Assembly (NCBI GenBank): GCA_020829485.1
Contig: JAIVFU010000049.1
Coordinates: forward strand, 1 to 51,995
DNA: 51,995 nt
Source: Nostoc sp. CHAB 5834
GTDB lineage: Bacteria; Cyanobacteriota; Cyanobacteriia; Cyanobacteriales; Nostocaceae
Reading direction: 5' to 3'
Shown here: one piece after another, positions 1 through 7,732 of the stretch
Position numbering within the stretch: position 1 is the stretch's first letter
How the letters are laid out: each line of letters starts with the position of its first letter
Position numbers and translations under genes: made by a program
The notes under the pieces: model-generated
What the model was told of the DNA's origin: nothing
The model's database searches: none
Seen by the model: the letters and a program-made list of their open reading frames with translations, nothing else

Positions 1-511
1 TTTTGTTTTCCTCTTTAGTCAGAAATACCCTCAAACGAGCGCCCATATTTTTTGTTACCTCGGTAGATATATTCTCCGTATTTATTTATTGTTACATAGT
101 TTCGTTTTTTCCTGCCGACCTACTTAAATCAACTAGTGTTGTGAGTTACATAACACTCTGTATTTAGTAATTACACTGCTTTTGTCGTCAATCAGGATAA
201 TTTTCAATTTAATTTATACTGATTATTCAGACGCTCTCTACGAGACGCTGCGCGAACATGGACAAGTCTAATACCAATTCACGAAAATCCTGATACATAT
301 AGATTTCTCGTAGGGGCAAGGCGCAATGCCCATAGGTGTCAACTTTGAATCATTGTGATTCCACCAAACCCAAATATGAGTCAATACGCTTGGGTTAAGG
401 ATTTTTGGTACTGATTTTAGACTTGTAGAGACGCGTTAGCGTAGCGGGGCGTTCGCTTTTCGCGTCTCTACCAAGGTTTTTGGGCTTAACTGAACGATAT
501 TGAAATATGAG

Positions 512-673
512 TAAGTAGAGCGGCGTGAATAATTCAAGGTTTGTAGTGAACGCGAGTGCGTCTCGTAGAGAGGACTTTAGTCCTATTTTGAGGGCTGAAG
601 CCCTCACTACAAACTAATCTCAATATTTTTACATTACTTAATCTAGTTTGATTTATTCTTACCGACTTACTTA
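512..673. repeat. Family A inverted-repeat element (MITE-like), copy 1
   Basis: 162 bp bounded by imperfect terminal inverted repeats: TAAGTAGAGCGGCGTGAATA at the left and, in reverse complement, TAAGTAAGTCGGTAAGAATA at the right. The interior holds a hairpin with arms around GGACTTTAGTCC and GGGCTGAAGCCC. The same ends recur at 13757, 26396 and 41063, so this is one of six copies or fragments in the window. Otherwise the stretch 1-683 holds no gene I can support. It also contains a lone end of family B at 310-345. Confidence 0.8.
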
Positions 674-683
674 TCAAGAATGA

Positions 684-967
684 TCACAAATCGTTGACTT
701 CATAATTTTGATTCATTTCCCAATCATCATCAGAAATAACGGGTTCATTAGGATCTGCCAAATAAGCATAGGGTTGCATTTCTCCAAGAAGATTAACGGC
801 AAATTTGCTTTTATTTTCCGAAGAATAGCTGATTTGCCCCAATTTTTCTTGGATACTTTCACTCAAAATAGAAGAAGCTAGTTCTTCAACAGACATTTTT
901 TTAAAGCCGCCGCTTTAATTAGAGATTCTTGAGTTTCTTGACTGATGTAAATATTAGTACCAATCAT
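684..967 (-). pseudogene. Frameshifted ribbon-helix-helix (CopG-like) antitoxin-type gene
   Basis: An ATG at 965-967 opens a frame reading MIGTNIYISQETQESLIKAA and then ALKK. It then runs into seven consecutive A on the coding strand (896-902 here read as T). Beyond that run the sensible continuation, MSVEELASSILSESI, is in another frame and ends at 684. Joined, the two halves give a protein of about 94 aa with the strand-helix-helix pattern of RHH DNA-binding antitoxins (polar strand near the N-terminus, then a helix ending in MSVEEL). Read without a shift, the upstream frame stops after a few more codons. Either the gene is broken by a one-base indel, or slippage at the A7 run restores it, or the base is a sequencing error. 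No toxin gene is adjacent. The fold call comes from pattern only. Confidence 0.5.
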
Positions 968-1052
968 TGTTAACTCTTTCTATTTTTTTGCATTATACTA
1001 AACACGATCAGCAATCATTTTAGTCATGTAATTTTGGGTTTCTTTCCTCTAA

Positions 1053-2285
1053 TCAACTAACGAGATCAGCGATCGCTCCTGAAGGAGAAACTACGCTTTC
1101 AGGTTGATAGCGGATACCAGCTTGCTTAAAGCGATGTAAAGCTTCACCCAAGCGATCGCAGTCGGCAATCAAACTGATTCTGACATAACCCTCACCTGCA
1201 ACCCCAAAGGCATTACCTGGCGTAAGAACAACGCCAGTTTGCTGCAACACATTCAAGGCAAAATCCGTGGAACCCATACCCACAGGACACTTCACCCAAA
1301 GATACATAGTCGCCTTGGTTTTGGGGATATCCCAACCCAACTCTCCTAACCCAAGAATCAGGAAATCGCGGCGGGTACGGTAGCGTTGTTGTACTTCATG
1401 CAAATACACATCTGGCAATTGCAAGGCGGTTTCGGCTGCTGTTTGTAATGCGGCAAAAATGCCGTAATCCAAGTTAGTTTTTAGTGTTCGTAAGCCTTGA
1501 ATTACATGACGATTACCCACCACAAACCCAACACGCCAACCAGCCATATTGTAGGTTTTAGACAAGGTGTGAAATTCTACACCAATTTCTTTCGCGCCGG
1601 GAATTTCTAGCAAGCTAGTAGGTTGATAGCCATCAAACGCTAACTCGGCATAACACAAATCATGCACCAGCAAAATTTCATATTTGCGGGCGAAGGCGAC
1701 GATTTCTTCAAAAAATTCGCGGGGGGCGGTGGCAGCAGTGGGATTGCTGGGATAGTTGAAATAGAGAATTTTAGCTTGTTTTGCAACCTCGTCAGGAATT
1801 GCAGCTAAATCAATTAACCAGTCATTTTCTGGTTTAAGAATCAAACTGTGAATTTTCCCCCCTGCGATCGCTGGCCCCCGAAAATGTGCAGGATAAGCTG
1901 GGGAAGGAACTAGAACTAAATCGCCAGGGTTAACGTAGGCAAGTGCTAAATGAGTTAAACCTTCTTTAGAACCTAGTAGTGGCAAAGCTTCACTATCAGG
2001 ATCGAGAACCACACCATAACGACGATGGTACCAATTAGTAATCGCTCGGCGGAAACTAGCAGTCCCCTCAAAAGGAGGATAACCGTGATTGGCGGGATCT
2101 TTCAAGGCGGCGATCGCAGCTTCTACAACTGGTGCTGGTGTTGCACCATCGGGGTTTCCCATACCCAAATCAATTAAATCTAACCCTTGTTCCCGCGCTT
2201 TAGCTTTTAGTTCATCTAAACGGGCAAATACATAGGGTGGCAGTTTTTGTATACGTTCTGCTGGGACAATCCAATTTAAACTCAT
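1053..2285 (-). CDS. Class I/II PLP-dependent aminotransferase (aspartate/LL-diaminopimelate aminotransferase-like)
   Basis: 410 aa, the usual length for fold-type I aminotransferases. It contains the N-terminal MGNPDG segment (42-47), NPT (181-183), the PLP-ring aspartate in HDLCY (D209), the Schiff-base lysine in LSKTYNMAGWRVGF (K243), and a C-terminal VRISL segment whose arginine should bind the substrate carboxylate. Cytosolic. The family transfers amino groups between aspartate, glutamate or diaminopimelate and 2-oxoacids. Exact substrate cannot be read from sequence; cyanobacterial relatives are usually named aspartate aminotransferase or LL-DAP aminotransferase. Its start overlaps the end of the upstream dehydrogenase gene by 4 bp (ATGA-type), so the two are almost certainly co-transcribed and translationally coupled. 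Confidence 0.85.
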   Translation of the reverse strand: MSLNWIVPAERIQKLPPYVFARLDELKAKAREQGLDLIDLGMGNPDGATPAPVVEAAIAALKDPANHGYPPFEGTASFRRAITNWYHRRYGVVLDPDSEALPLLGSKEGLTHLALAYVNPGDLVLVPSPAYPAHFRGPAIAGGKIHSLILKPENDWLIDLAAIPDEVAKQAKILYFNYPSNPTAATAPREFFEEIVAFARKYEILLVHDLCYAELAFDGYQPTSLLEIPGAKEIGVEFHTLSKTYNMAGWRVGFVVGNRHVIQGLRTLKTNLDYGIFAALQTAAETALQLPDVYLHEVQQRYRTRRDFLILGLGELGWDIPKTKATMYLWVKCPVGMGSTDFALNVLQQTGVVLTPGNAFGVAGEGYVRISLIADCDRLGEALHRFKQAGIRYQPESVVSPSGAIADLVS

Positions 2286-3475
2286 GCTTCAACCTCGTCA
2301 CTGATTCCCTTGGGCGAAACTCGATTTATAGTATCTCTACTATCTATAGGTGCAGTGGTAGAAACCATTGCTGCCATCAACTGTTCTGGCGCGACTTTAA
2401 ACGGTAGTCGATGGATGTCAGAATTAGGAACTAGGGCAATTTCAACAGCTGTTTGCAACTCGCCTAATGTAATATTGCCCAATCCCAGATCGCTTAATTT
2501 TTGGGGTAGTCCAATTTCTGTGTAGAACTTTAACAACTGTTGCCGTGCTGATGCTGCTAGTTGATTGCCTTGTAGCATTTCTTCTAAACGCAGTTGTACT
2601 AAAATTCCAAAAGCAACTTTTTCGCCATGAATACTGCCATGTCCTGAAATGTGCGTTAAACCATTATGCACTGCATGGGCCGCAACTGTGCGACACTGCG
2701 CCCCTCCCAGTCCTCCAACTACCCCAGCTAATAAAACAGTTGCGTCTACGACTTCTCGCCAAACCTCACTACCTGGTTCTTTCAGAGCGGGGGCTGACTT
2801 TTGCAACAAAATATCTCGCAAAACTCGCGCTTGTTGCACCGCCGCAATAATTAAAGTGTCTTGCAAATGCCCACTGCTAACCGAGGCTTCATACCACTTA
2901 GCGATCGCATCACCAATTCCAGCTACTAAAGTCCGTTGTGGTGCAGTTTTAATCAAGTTATAATCAAGTATCAATAAATCGGGACAACGAGACAGCCCCA
3001 CATCGTAAAGAAACGCCCCCTCTTCGGAATAAACATTCGACAGGGCACTCCAAGCTGCACAAGTAGATGCTGATGTCGGAATTGTCACCACTGGTAACTG
3101 TAACTGATGCGCGACTAATTTTGCTGTATCTAAGGCTTTGCCGCCACCAACACCGATAATTACATCAGCTTTATGTTCTTTTGCCTTCTTCTGTAAAGAT
3201 TTCAGGCTAGCTTCACAGCAATCTGCACTGTATGAAGCTTGAGCAGTATGTAACTGTTGCGTTTCTAAAACTGGGAGCAAATTTTTTCGGCTGATGGCGA
3301 GAGTAGAATCACCTGCCACAACTAAGGGACGACTTCCCAAACAGGCGATCTCTGCTGCGGCTGCTTGCAACACTCCAGAACCACGGATTACTTTTGCTGG
3401 GGCAACTGTGAGCGTCAATAATGAACTAGAGGTTTGAGTAGACAAAGAAGGTTGAGTAGAAATTTTATTAGACAT
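2282..3475 (-). CDS. Iron-containing alcohol dehydrogenase family protein (glycerol dehydrogenase-like)
   Basis: 397 aa. It shows the NAD-binding GVGGGKALDTAK segment (about 108-119) and the metal-ligand pattern of group III dehydrogenases: GIGDAIAKWYE (Asp), AAHAVHNGLT (His) and HGSIHGEKVAFG (His). This is closest to the GldA/glycerol-1-phosphate-dehydrogenase branch, NAD(P)-linked oxidoreductases on small polyols or aldehydes. The N-terminal 20 residues are Ser/Thr-rich and look like a poorly conserved extension. First gene of a two-gene unit with the aminotransferase at 1053-2285 (4-bp overlap), suggesting a shared pathway, although none is evident. Substrate unknown. Confidence 0.8.
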   Translation of the reverse strand: MSNKISTQPSLSTQTSSSLLTLTVAPAKVIRGSGVLQAAAAEIACLGSRPLVVAGDSTLAISRKNLLPVLETQQLHTAQASYSADCCEASLKSLQKKAKEHKADVIIGVGGGKALDTAKLVAHQLQLPVVTIPTSASTCAAWSALSNVYSEEGAFLYDVGLSRCPDLLILDYNLIKTAPQRTLVAGIGDAIAKWYEASVSSGHLQDTLIIAAVQQARVLRDILLQKSAPALKEPGSEVWREVVDATVLLAGVVGGLGGAQCRTVAAHAVHNGLTHISGHGSIHGEKVAFGILVQLRLEEMLQGNQLAASARQQLLKFYTEIGLPQKLSDLGLGNITLGELQTAVEIALVPNSDIHRLPFKVAPEQLMAAMVSTTAPIDSRDTINRVSPKGISDEVEA

Positions 3476-4128
3476 ATAATCTAGTTTGCCAAAACCTTGA
3501 TATTTCTTAATCTAATAGACTGGTGACAAGGAATACTTGAAGACATAACTGTTTTTTGGATGGCTCCAACCTTACACCCGACTCATTTGGATATGAGCCA
3601 AGCAATAAACTATACAGAGTAGTTTCACGAAGTTGCTTGAATCTATAATGCCCATTAGCCTGAAATTCCGAACTATCAAAGTTTTGAATAACCGTATAAT
3701 TAATTAACATTACCATTCTCAGATTCTCAAGAAAAGAGATTAAGAACTCAATAATCTGTCGATAGTCATTCCAGCTATGGATAGCTGCTTAGGAGCGAAC
3801 ATTTATCTGTACGCCCCGACAGCTAATTCATTTCCTCCAAAGACTTGTGAAAATGTCAACAGTGGTAATTAGGATAAAAACTGATAAATTACAACTGCCA
3901 GTACCCACTACCCTTACGCTAATTAACTTTTTCCCAAAGTATAACCACTAAAAGTGTGAATATCTTAATCTAAAAATAACCATTAATGTATCGGTAAATA
4001 CAAAATAAATTATGTCATCCTGATAGTAGGTAAATTATTATCGAGCAGGGCAGGGAGATGAGGGAGATGAGGGAGATGAGGGAGATGAGGAAGTATTTTC
4101 TTCCCCTGCTCCCCCTGCCCCCTACCTC
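3476..4128. other. Spacer with purine-rich 9-bp tandem repeat
   Basis: No convincing gene. A 69-codon minus-strand frame at 3507-3716 has no recognisable features. At 4053-4088 the unit GGGAGATGA is repeated four times, followed by a C-rich tract (CCCCTGCTCCCCCTGCCCCC, 4103-4122) that abuts the end of the Ycf51 gene. Similar polypyrimidine tracts occur at 11105, 11453, 29150, 46945 and, on the other strand, 48505, always in spacers. Confidence 0.6.
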
Positions 4129-4650
4129 TTAAGCGGTAGGTTTTGGCAATTGGGCGAATTTTTCTGTGTAAATTTCGATTGCGATCGCAGAATTTTCCCG
4201 AGAAACGAGCGATCGCTTGGCTTCACCCAAGTAAACTGGTACAGAAGTCCCTGGTTCCGGGTGGATAATGGTACGAGCGCGAACAGTCAACTTGTTCTCT
4301 TGGCGTGTACCTGAGCGACCAGAAGAAAACAGATTACTAACTGCTTGACGTAAAGTTGCATCTAATTGTGTGGGTGTAATTTGGGGTGATGTGGCAATCA
4401 CGGCTTGTGTTGAGCCATTGTCATAAACTAAAGTGTACCGGGCTGCTCCTGGAATCACAGTCCGACTCAAAGGGACTATCGACAGTGCAAATAAACCACC
4501 CGTCAGCACCAGCATAAAGCCTGTTGTACCCACCAGCCGAAAGCGGACGCTCCATTTGAGAATAAAAGCCAAAAATGTTAAGGCTGCAAATAGCAAGGTA
4601 GCTATACCTGACCATTGGGTGTACTGAAGAAAGTTAGCTGTTGTGAACAT
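4129..4650 (-). CDS. ycf51: Ycf51 family protein
   Basis: 173 aa with two N-terminal transmembrane helices (about residues 15-32 and 38-58) and a soluble C-terminal domain. It matches the Ycf51/DUF2518 family conserved in cyanobacteria and some plastids: an N-terminal FLQYTQWSGIATL region, then VPLSRTVIPGAARYTLVYDNG, and the domain ending in PVYLGEAKRSL. Function of the family is not established. Monocistronic as far as visible, with no close neighbour on the same strand. Confidence 0.85.
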   Translation of the reverse strand: MFTTANFLQYTQWSGIATLLFAALTFLAFILKWSVRFRLVGTTGFMLVLTGGLFALSIVPLSRTVIPGAARYTLVYDNGSTQAVIATSPQITPTQLDATLRQAVSNLFSSGRSGTRQENKLTVRARTIIHPEPGTSVPVYLGEAKRSLVSRENSAIAIEIYTEKFAQLPKPTA

Positions 4651-4814
4651 AAGGTTGGTTATGGATGCGTCTTTTTTTCATTACCGACACACCCATTTTA
4701 CCGAGAGCTTACACCATACTGGTTATCGTAGTCTTTAATGCCAATCAGAATATTGGGTGCGATCGCAGTCATAATAAAGTTTAAACTTGGGTTTAGCCTA
4801 AGTTGAGCGGTCAA

Positions 4815-5290
4815 ATGGAGCCAACCTCAGAACGATTGAAACAGTTATACCGAGTCTTGACTTGGCTAATCGGCAAAGCCTAAATTGTGGGGATTGTTGG
4901 TAGCTCATCACAGTGAACCACGAGAAACTTTGAAGCGGGAACTAAAAGTATTACAGGAAATTACTGACCAAGTAGGGATTGCGATCGCTCAAAGTAATCT
5001 ACTCACTAAAGCCTTCGCCAAGCAAGAGCGAGAAGCTACTATACATGAACTCTAAGAAACACTGTCCTCATCAATACTGCTCGGTTAAGGCTAAAAAATA
5101 AAAATGTGTAGGTTGGGGAGCCACTGCGTTGGGCGGGTTCCCCGACTTGAAGCACGTGGCGTTTGAGGAACGAAACCCAACATTTCCAGGGCTTTGTTTG
5201 GTTTCACTAAAGTTCAACCCAACCTACAAATCTTCGCCAAGCAAGAGTGAGAAGCTACTATACATGAACTCCAAGAAACACTGTCCTCAT
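4815..5290 (+). pseudogene. Decayed GAF-domain (sensor kinase-type) gene fragment with internal duplication
   Basis: A 5' piece (4815-4883) encodes MEPTSERLKQLYRVLTWLIG and stops. In another frame, 4884-5055 encodes KLWGLLVAHH followed by LQEITDQVGIAIAQSNLL, the classic last strand and last helix of a GAF domain in cyanobacterial sensor histidine kinases, ending at a TAA. Most of the GAF domain and any kinase are missing. A 59-bp segment (5013-5071) recurs with two mismatches at 5232-5290. The second copy keeps HELQETLSS, where the first has a stop, so neither is intact. Between the copies sits an inverted-repeat element (5107-5228). Confidence 0.65.
5107..5228. repeat. Family G inverted-repeat element (TGTAGGTTGGG ends)
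   Basis: 122 bp bounded by TGTAGGTTGGG and CCCAACCTACA. It sits between the two 59-bp copies of the GAF pseudogene tail. Smaller hairpins with the same GTAGGTTGGG/CCCAACCTAC arms occur at 11270-11308 and, partially, near 42992-43022 and 37147. Confidence 0.65.
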
Positions 5291-5568
5291 AGACTTACTT
5301 TTATCTAAATTTGAGTGTATACCCTGATGACGTAGCATTCTCTTACGGTGAAAATTTGGTATAGGTAAATGCGTATCTTTCCTGGCTCCAGATTTGCCAC
5401 AAATATTTCTGGAGTTTTTTATTATTGGTGTTTAAAATTACCTCTATCCAATTAATCTAAACTGTGGCAAAATTTGCCGTTTAATCTAAAAAACTTATTT
5501 GTTGCACTTTGATTTAGTAACTAAAAAAAATAGCGTAGAGTGCAAAATCAGTCTAGCGACAGATTAAA

Positions 5569-5692
5569 TAGACCTCTTGCAAAAGTCCCCAATACCCCAC
5601 CCCCAACCCCTCCCCAAAGCATCGGGGAGGGGAGACAAAGCGTAGCTTTGGCGGGGTGGGGTTCAAATTGTTTGATTTATGCAATAGGTCTA
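5569..5692. repeat. Family C inverted-repeat element (TAGACCTCTTGCAA ends)
   Basis: 124 bp with ends TAGACCTCTTGCAA and, in reverse complement, TAGACCTATTGCAT. The interior is a second nested inversion of C-rich and G-rich tracts (CCCCACCCCC... against GGGGTGGGG). It ends 4 bp before the stop codon of the FAD oxidoreductase gene, so it may double as that gene's 3' hairpin. Confidence 0.7.
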
Positions 5693-5696
5693 ATGA

Positions 5697-6761
5697 TCAG
5701 GTAAAAACGTTTAAAAAACTCACATTATCTAAAGGTAGATGATGCAAGTGATGATTAATTTCATCAGCAGCAGCTAATCCAGAAAGCATCGCACCTTCTG
5801 CAAGATTGCCGCCACACCAATCACCACAGCAAACTAAAGGTAAGGGAGTTCCGGCAGACAAAAAAGCTTCATGCCAAGGACGGCTAGGAAAAGCATAACG
5901 CCAACGATGTACTTGCATCCATTCGGGTGTATTCAGCCAAGGAAGGGACAGAGATTCAGCTGCTCGTTGCAACATAAGCTGTCCGACAGGTTGTAAATCC
6001 TGGGATTCTAAATGGCGTTGAGCGAAATCAGCGCTACTTTGCACCACAAAATGTGGTTGTTGAGGGTTACGACGCTTGCTACTGTCCAAACCAATCCATG
6101 CTAAATCAGCATCATCCACAAAAGTTAGAGCTTTCCACTGAGGGAGTGGTTGGGATGTGCGAGAATATCCAGCGATCGCACTAATCGAAGCATAAAATTC
6201 TACAGAACGCAAGTTATCAAGAAAGACTGCATCCAATCCACTTTCACCCAAAGGTTCCAACAGCATCACAGCTTGGGGTGCAGGAATGGCAACAACTAAA
6301 GCTTTTGCAGCTAATTCTTCGTTGCTAGATTCGAGAGTCAAACGCCAACTATTTTCCGGTGTTGGGGTAATAGCTACGACACGCTGATTCAGTAATATTT
6401 CTAAACCTGGGGCTAGGGATTTAGCGATCGCACTCATTCCCTCAGGTGCAACATAACGCGGACTGCGGTTTTTGGGTTCAGATAAAGCAGCGCCTGTGGT
6501 GAGTTCGTAAACTGTGTCTGTCCAGACTTCGAGGATATGGCGCGATCGCAATATCTCCACAAAACGTCCGAACAATTCACCCTTTGGCTTTAGGTAACAA
6601 GCCCCATGATCCGCACAAGTTCCATGCAAGCGGCGTGTAGCTAATCTTCCTCCCAAACCACGGGACTTTTCCACCACTAGCACCGAATATCCAGCTTGAC
6701 TTAATTGCTGGGCGCAGACTAAACCGGACATTCCGGCACCAATCACTGCAATATCAGTCAT
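5697..6761 (-). CDS. FAD/NAD(P)-dependent amine-oxidase/renalase-like oxidoreductase
   Basis: 354 aa. It opens with the dinucleotide-binding IGAGMSGL (7-14), followed by VVEKSRGLGGRLATRR (29-44), the FAD-contact motif of the renalase/amine-oxidase group. The C-terminus has CCGDWCGGNLAEGAMLSG, the second FAD-binding segment, including G-D. Length fits the family. The physiological substrate is unknown, and cyanobacterial members are usually annotated only as FAD-dependent oxidoreductases. Probably cytosolic, as no signal peptide is visible. Divergent from the YaaW-like gene, with a 62-bp palindrome between them. Confidence 0.8.
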   Translation of the reverse strand: MTDIAVIGAGMSGLVCAQQLSQAGYSVLVVEKSRGLGGRLATRRLHGTCADHGACYLKPKGELFGRFVEILRSRHILEVWTDTVYELTTGAALSEPKNRSPRYVAPEGMSAIAKSLAPGLEILLNQRVVAITPTPENSWRLTLESSNEELAAKALVVAIPAPQAVMLLEPLGESGLDAVFLDNLRSVEFYASISAIAGYSRTSQPLPQWKALTFVDDADLAWIGLDSSKRRNPQQPHFVVQSSADFAQRHLESQDLQPVGQLMLQRAAESLSLPWLNTPEWMQVHRWRYAFPSRPWHEAFLSAGTPLPLVCCGDWCGGNLAEGAMLSGLAAADEINHHLHHLPLDNVSFLNVFT

Positions 6762-6770
6762 GAGTCAATA

Positions 6771-6832
6771 GTCCTTTGTTATTTGTCCTTAGTCATTATT
6801 TATCAAATGACCAAGGACGAATAACAAAGGAC
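6771..6832. promoter_or_regulatory. Long palindrome between divergent genes
   Basis: Two 27-base arms (6771-6797 and 6806-6832) are complementary with about two mismatches around an 8-base loop. The left arm starts GTCCTTTGTTATTTGTCC. It occupies the divergent promoter space between the FAD oxidoreductase (start 6761) and the YaaW-like gene. Its words (TTTGTTATTTGTC, AATGAC) are the same as in the repeats around rimM at 46.4-46.9 kb, so it may be a repeat rather than an operator. Confidence 0.55.
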
Positions 6833-6889
6833 AAAATAGCTAATAGTAGAATAAGGTACACAAAGCTGCATAGAAGGGAGGAAGGGAAA

Positions 6890-7732
6890 TTGGATGAAAT
6901 GAGGGCGGCGCTAGAGTTAGCAACCGAAGAAGAATTGCAAGATTTAACCGCAATTCTATTTAGTCGTAAGTTCAATCCTCTAGACTATGTACACACACCC
7001 GAACCCATTGAAGTACAAAGCCAAGACCGCAAAGCTTGGCTAGATGCACTAGAGGGTCGCTTTCGCTTTTTGGCGGCAGACGGGATGACAGTATTGCGGG
7101 GACGCACAGGCCAGGTAACTTACCGAGAAGCGTTAGTTCACGTATGTAAGTATCTAAAAATTACCTATTCTAATCAGCTGCCAACCATTGATTTAGAAGC
7201 AGAAGTATTTTTGCATCTGCTAGGACAGGTGTGGAAAAAATTACCTGAACAGGAAAAGCAAAAATTGACTGTACAAGTGCAGCGTCAGCTTGTCAAATCA
7301 GAACTAAAAGAACCGCTACCACTTTTATTGCAACGTGACCCCTTGGGCTTACTTTTCAAAGGCGGTAGTGCGATCGCTGTTACTTCGATGCTCCAGCCAT
7401 TTGTACTTAAGCAAATTGCCCGTCAATTTGCCATCCACTTTGCTACATACCAAGTCGCCAAACAAGCGGCGATTACAGGCTCAGAGGCAGCTACAAAACA
7501 ATTTCAAAGCTATGTAACTATGCAAATGGCGCAACGGGGTATGACTATGAATGCAGCTCGTTATGGGGCAGCCCGCACCATGTTTGCTGTGATTGGGCCG
7601 ATAATGTGGACTTGGTTTTTTGCAGATTTAGGGTGGAGAGCGATCGCCACTAACTATGGTCGGATCATCCCGACTATTTTCACCTTAGCTCAAATTCGCC
7701 TCACTCGTGAGGAATGTTGGGAGCCAGCTTGA
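6890..7732 (+). CDS. YaaW/UPF0174-like protein
   Basis: About 280 aa from a TTG at 6890 (MDEMRAALELATEEEL) preceded by GGAGG at 6877-6881 with 8-nt spacing; an ATG at 6899 is the alternative. A longer reading from 6776 would run through the palindrome and is unlikely. It has an acidic helical N-terminus, a central region with KLPEQEKQKL, and a C-terminal hydrophobic segment around IGPIMWTWFFADLGWRAI. It resembles the YaaW (DUF3944-containing) family of unknown function. Its 3' end overlaps the Wzy-like gene by 19 bp, so the two are likely one operon. Confidence 0.7.
   Translation: MDEMRAALELATEEELQDLTAILFSRKFNPLDYVHTPEPIEVQSQDRKAWLDALEGRFRFLAADGMTVLRGRTGQVTYREALVHVCKYLKITYSNQLPTIDLEAEVFLHLLGQVWKKLPEQEKQKLTVQVQRQLVKSELKEPLPLLLQRDPLGLLFKGGSAIAVTSMLQPFVLKQIARQFAIHFATYQVAKQAAITGSEAATKQFQSYVTMQMAQRGMTMNAARYGAARTMFAVIGPIMWTWFFADLGWRAIATNYGRIIPTIFTLAQIRLTREECWEPA

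Noticed and set aside
395..607. 70-codon minus-strand open frame
   Set aside because: It runs through the family A element and common Nostoc repeat words; codons reflect repeats, not a protein.
3507..3716. 69-codon minus-strand frame upstream of the dehydrogenase gene
   Set aside because: No ribosome site, no recognisable features, odd composition; could be a leader frame but I cannot support it.
4053..4090. Possible CRISPR array from short direct repeats
   Set aside because: Units are 9 bp with no spacers; none of the tandem repeats in the window has repeat-spacer structure or cas genes nearby.
6776..6889. Longer N-terminus for the YaaW-like protein
   Set aside because: The added residues are encoded by the palindrome at 6771-6832 and lack a ribosome site; GGAGG with TTG 6890 is better.
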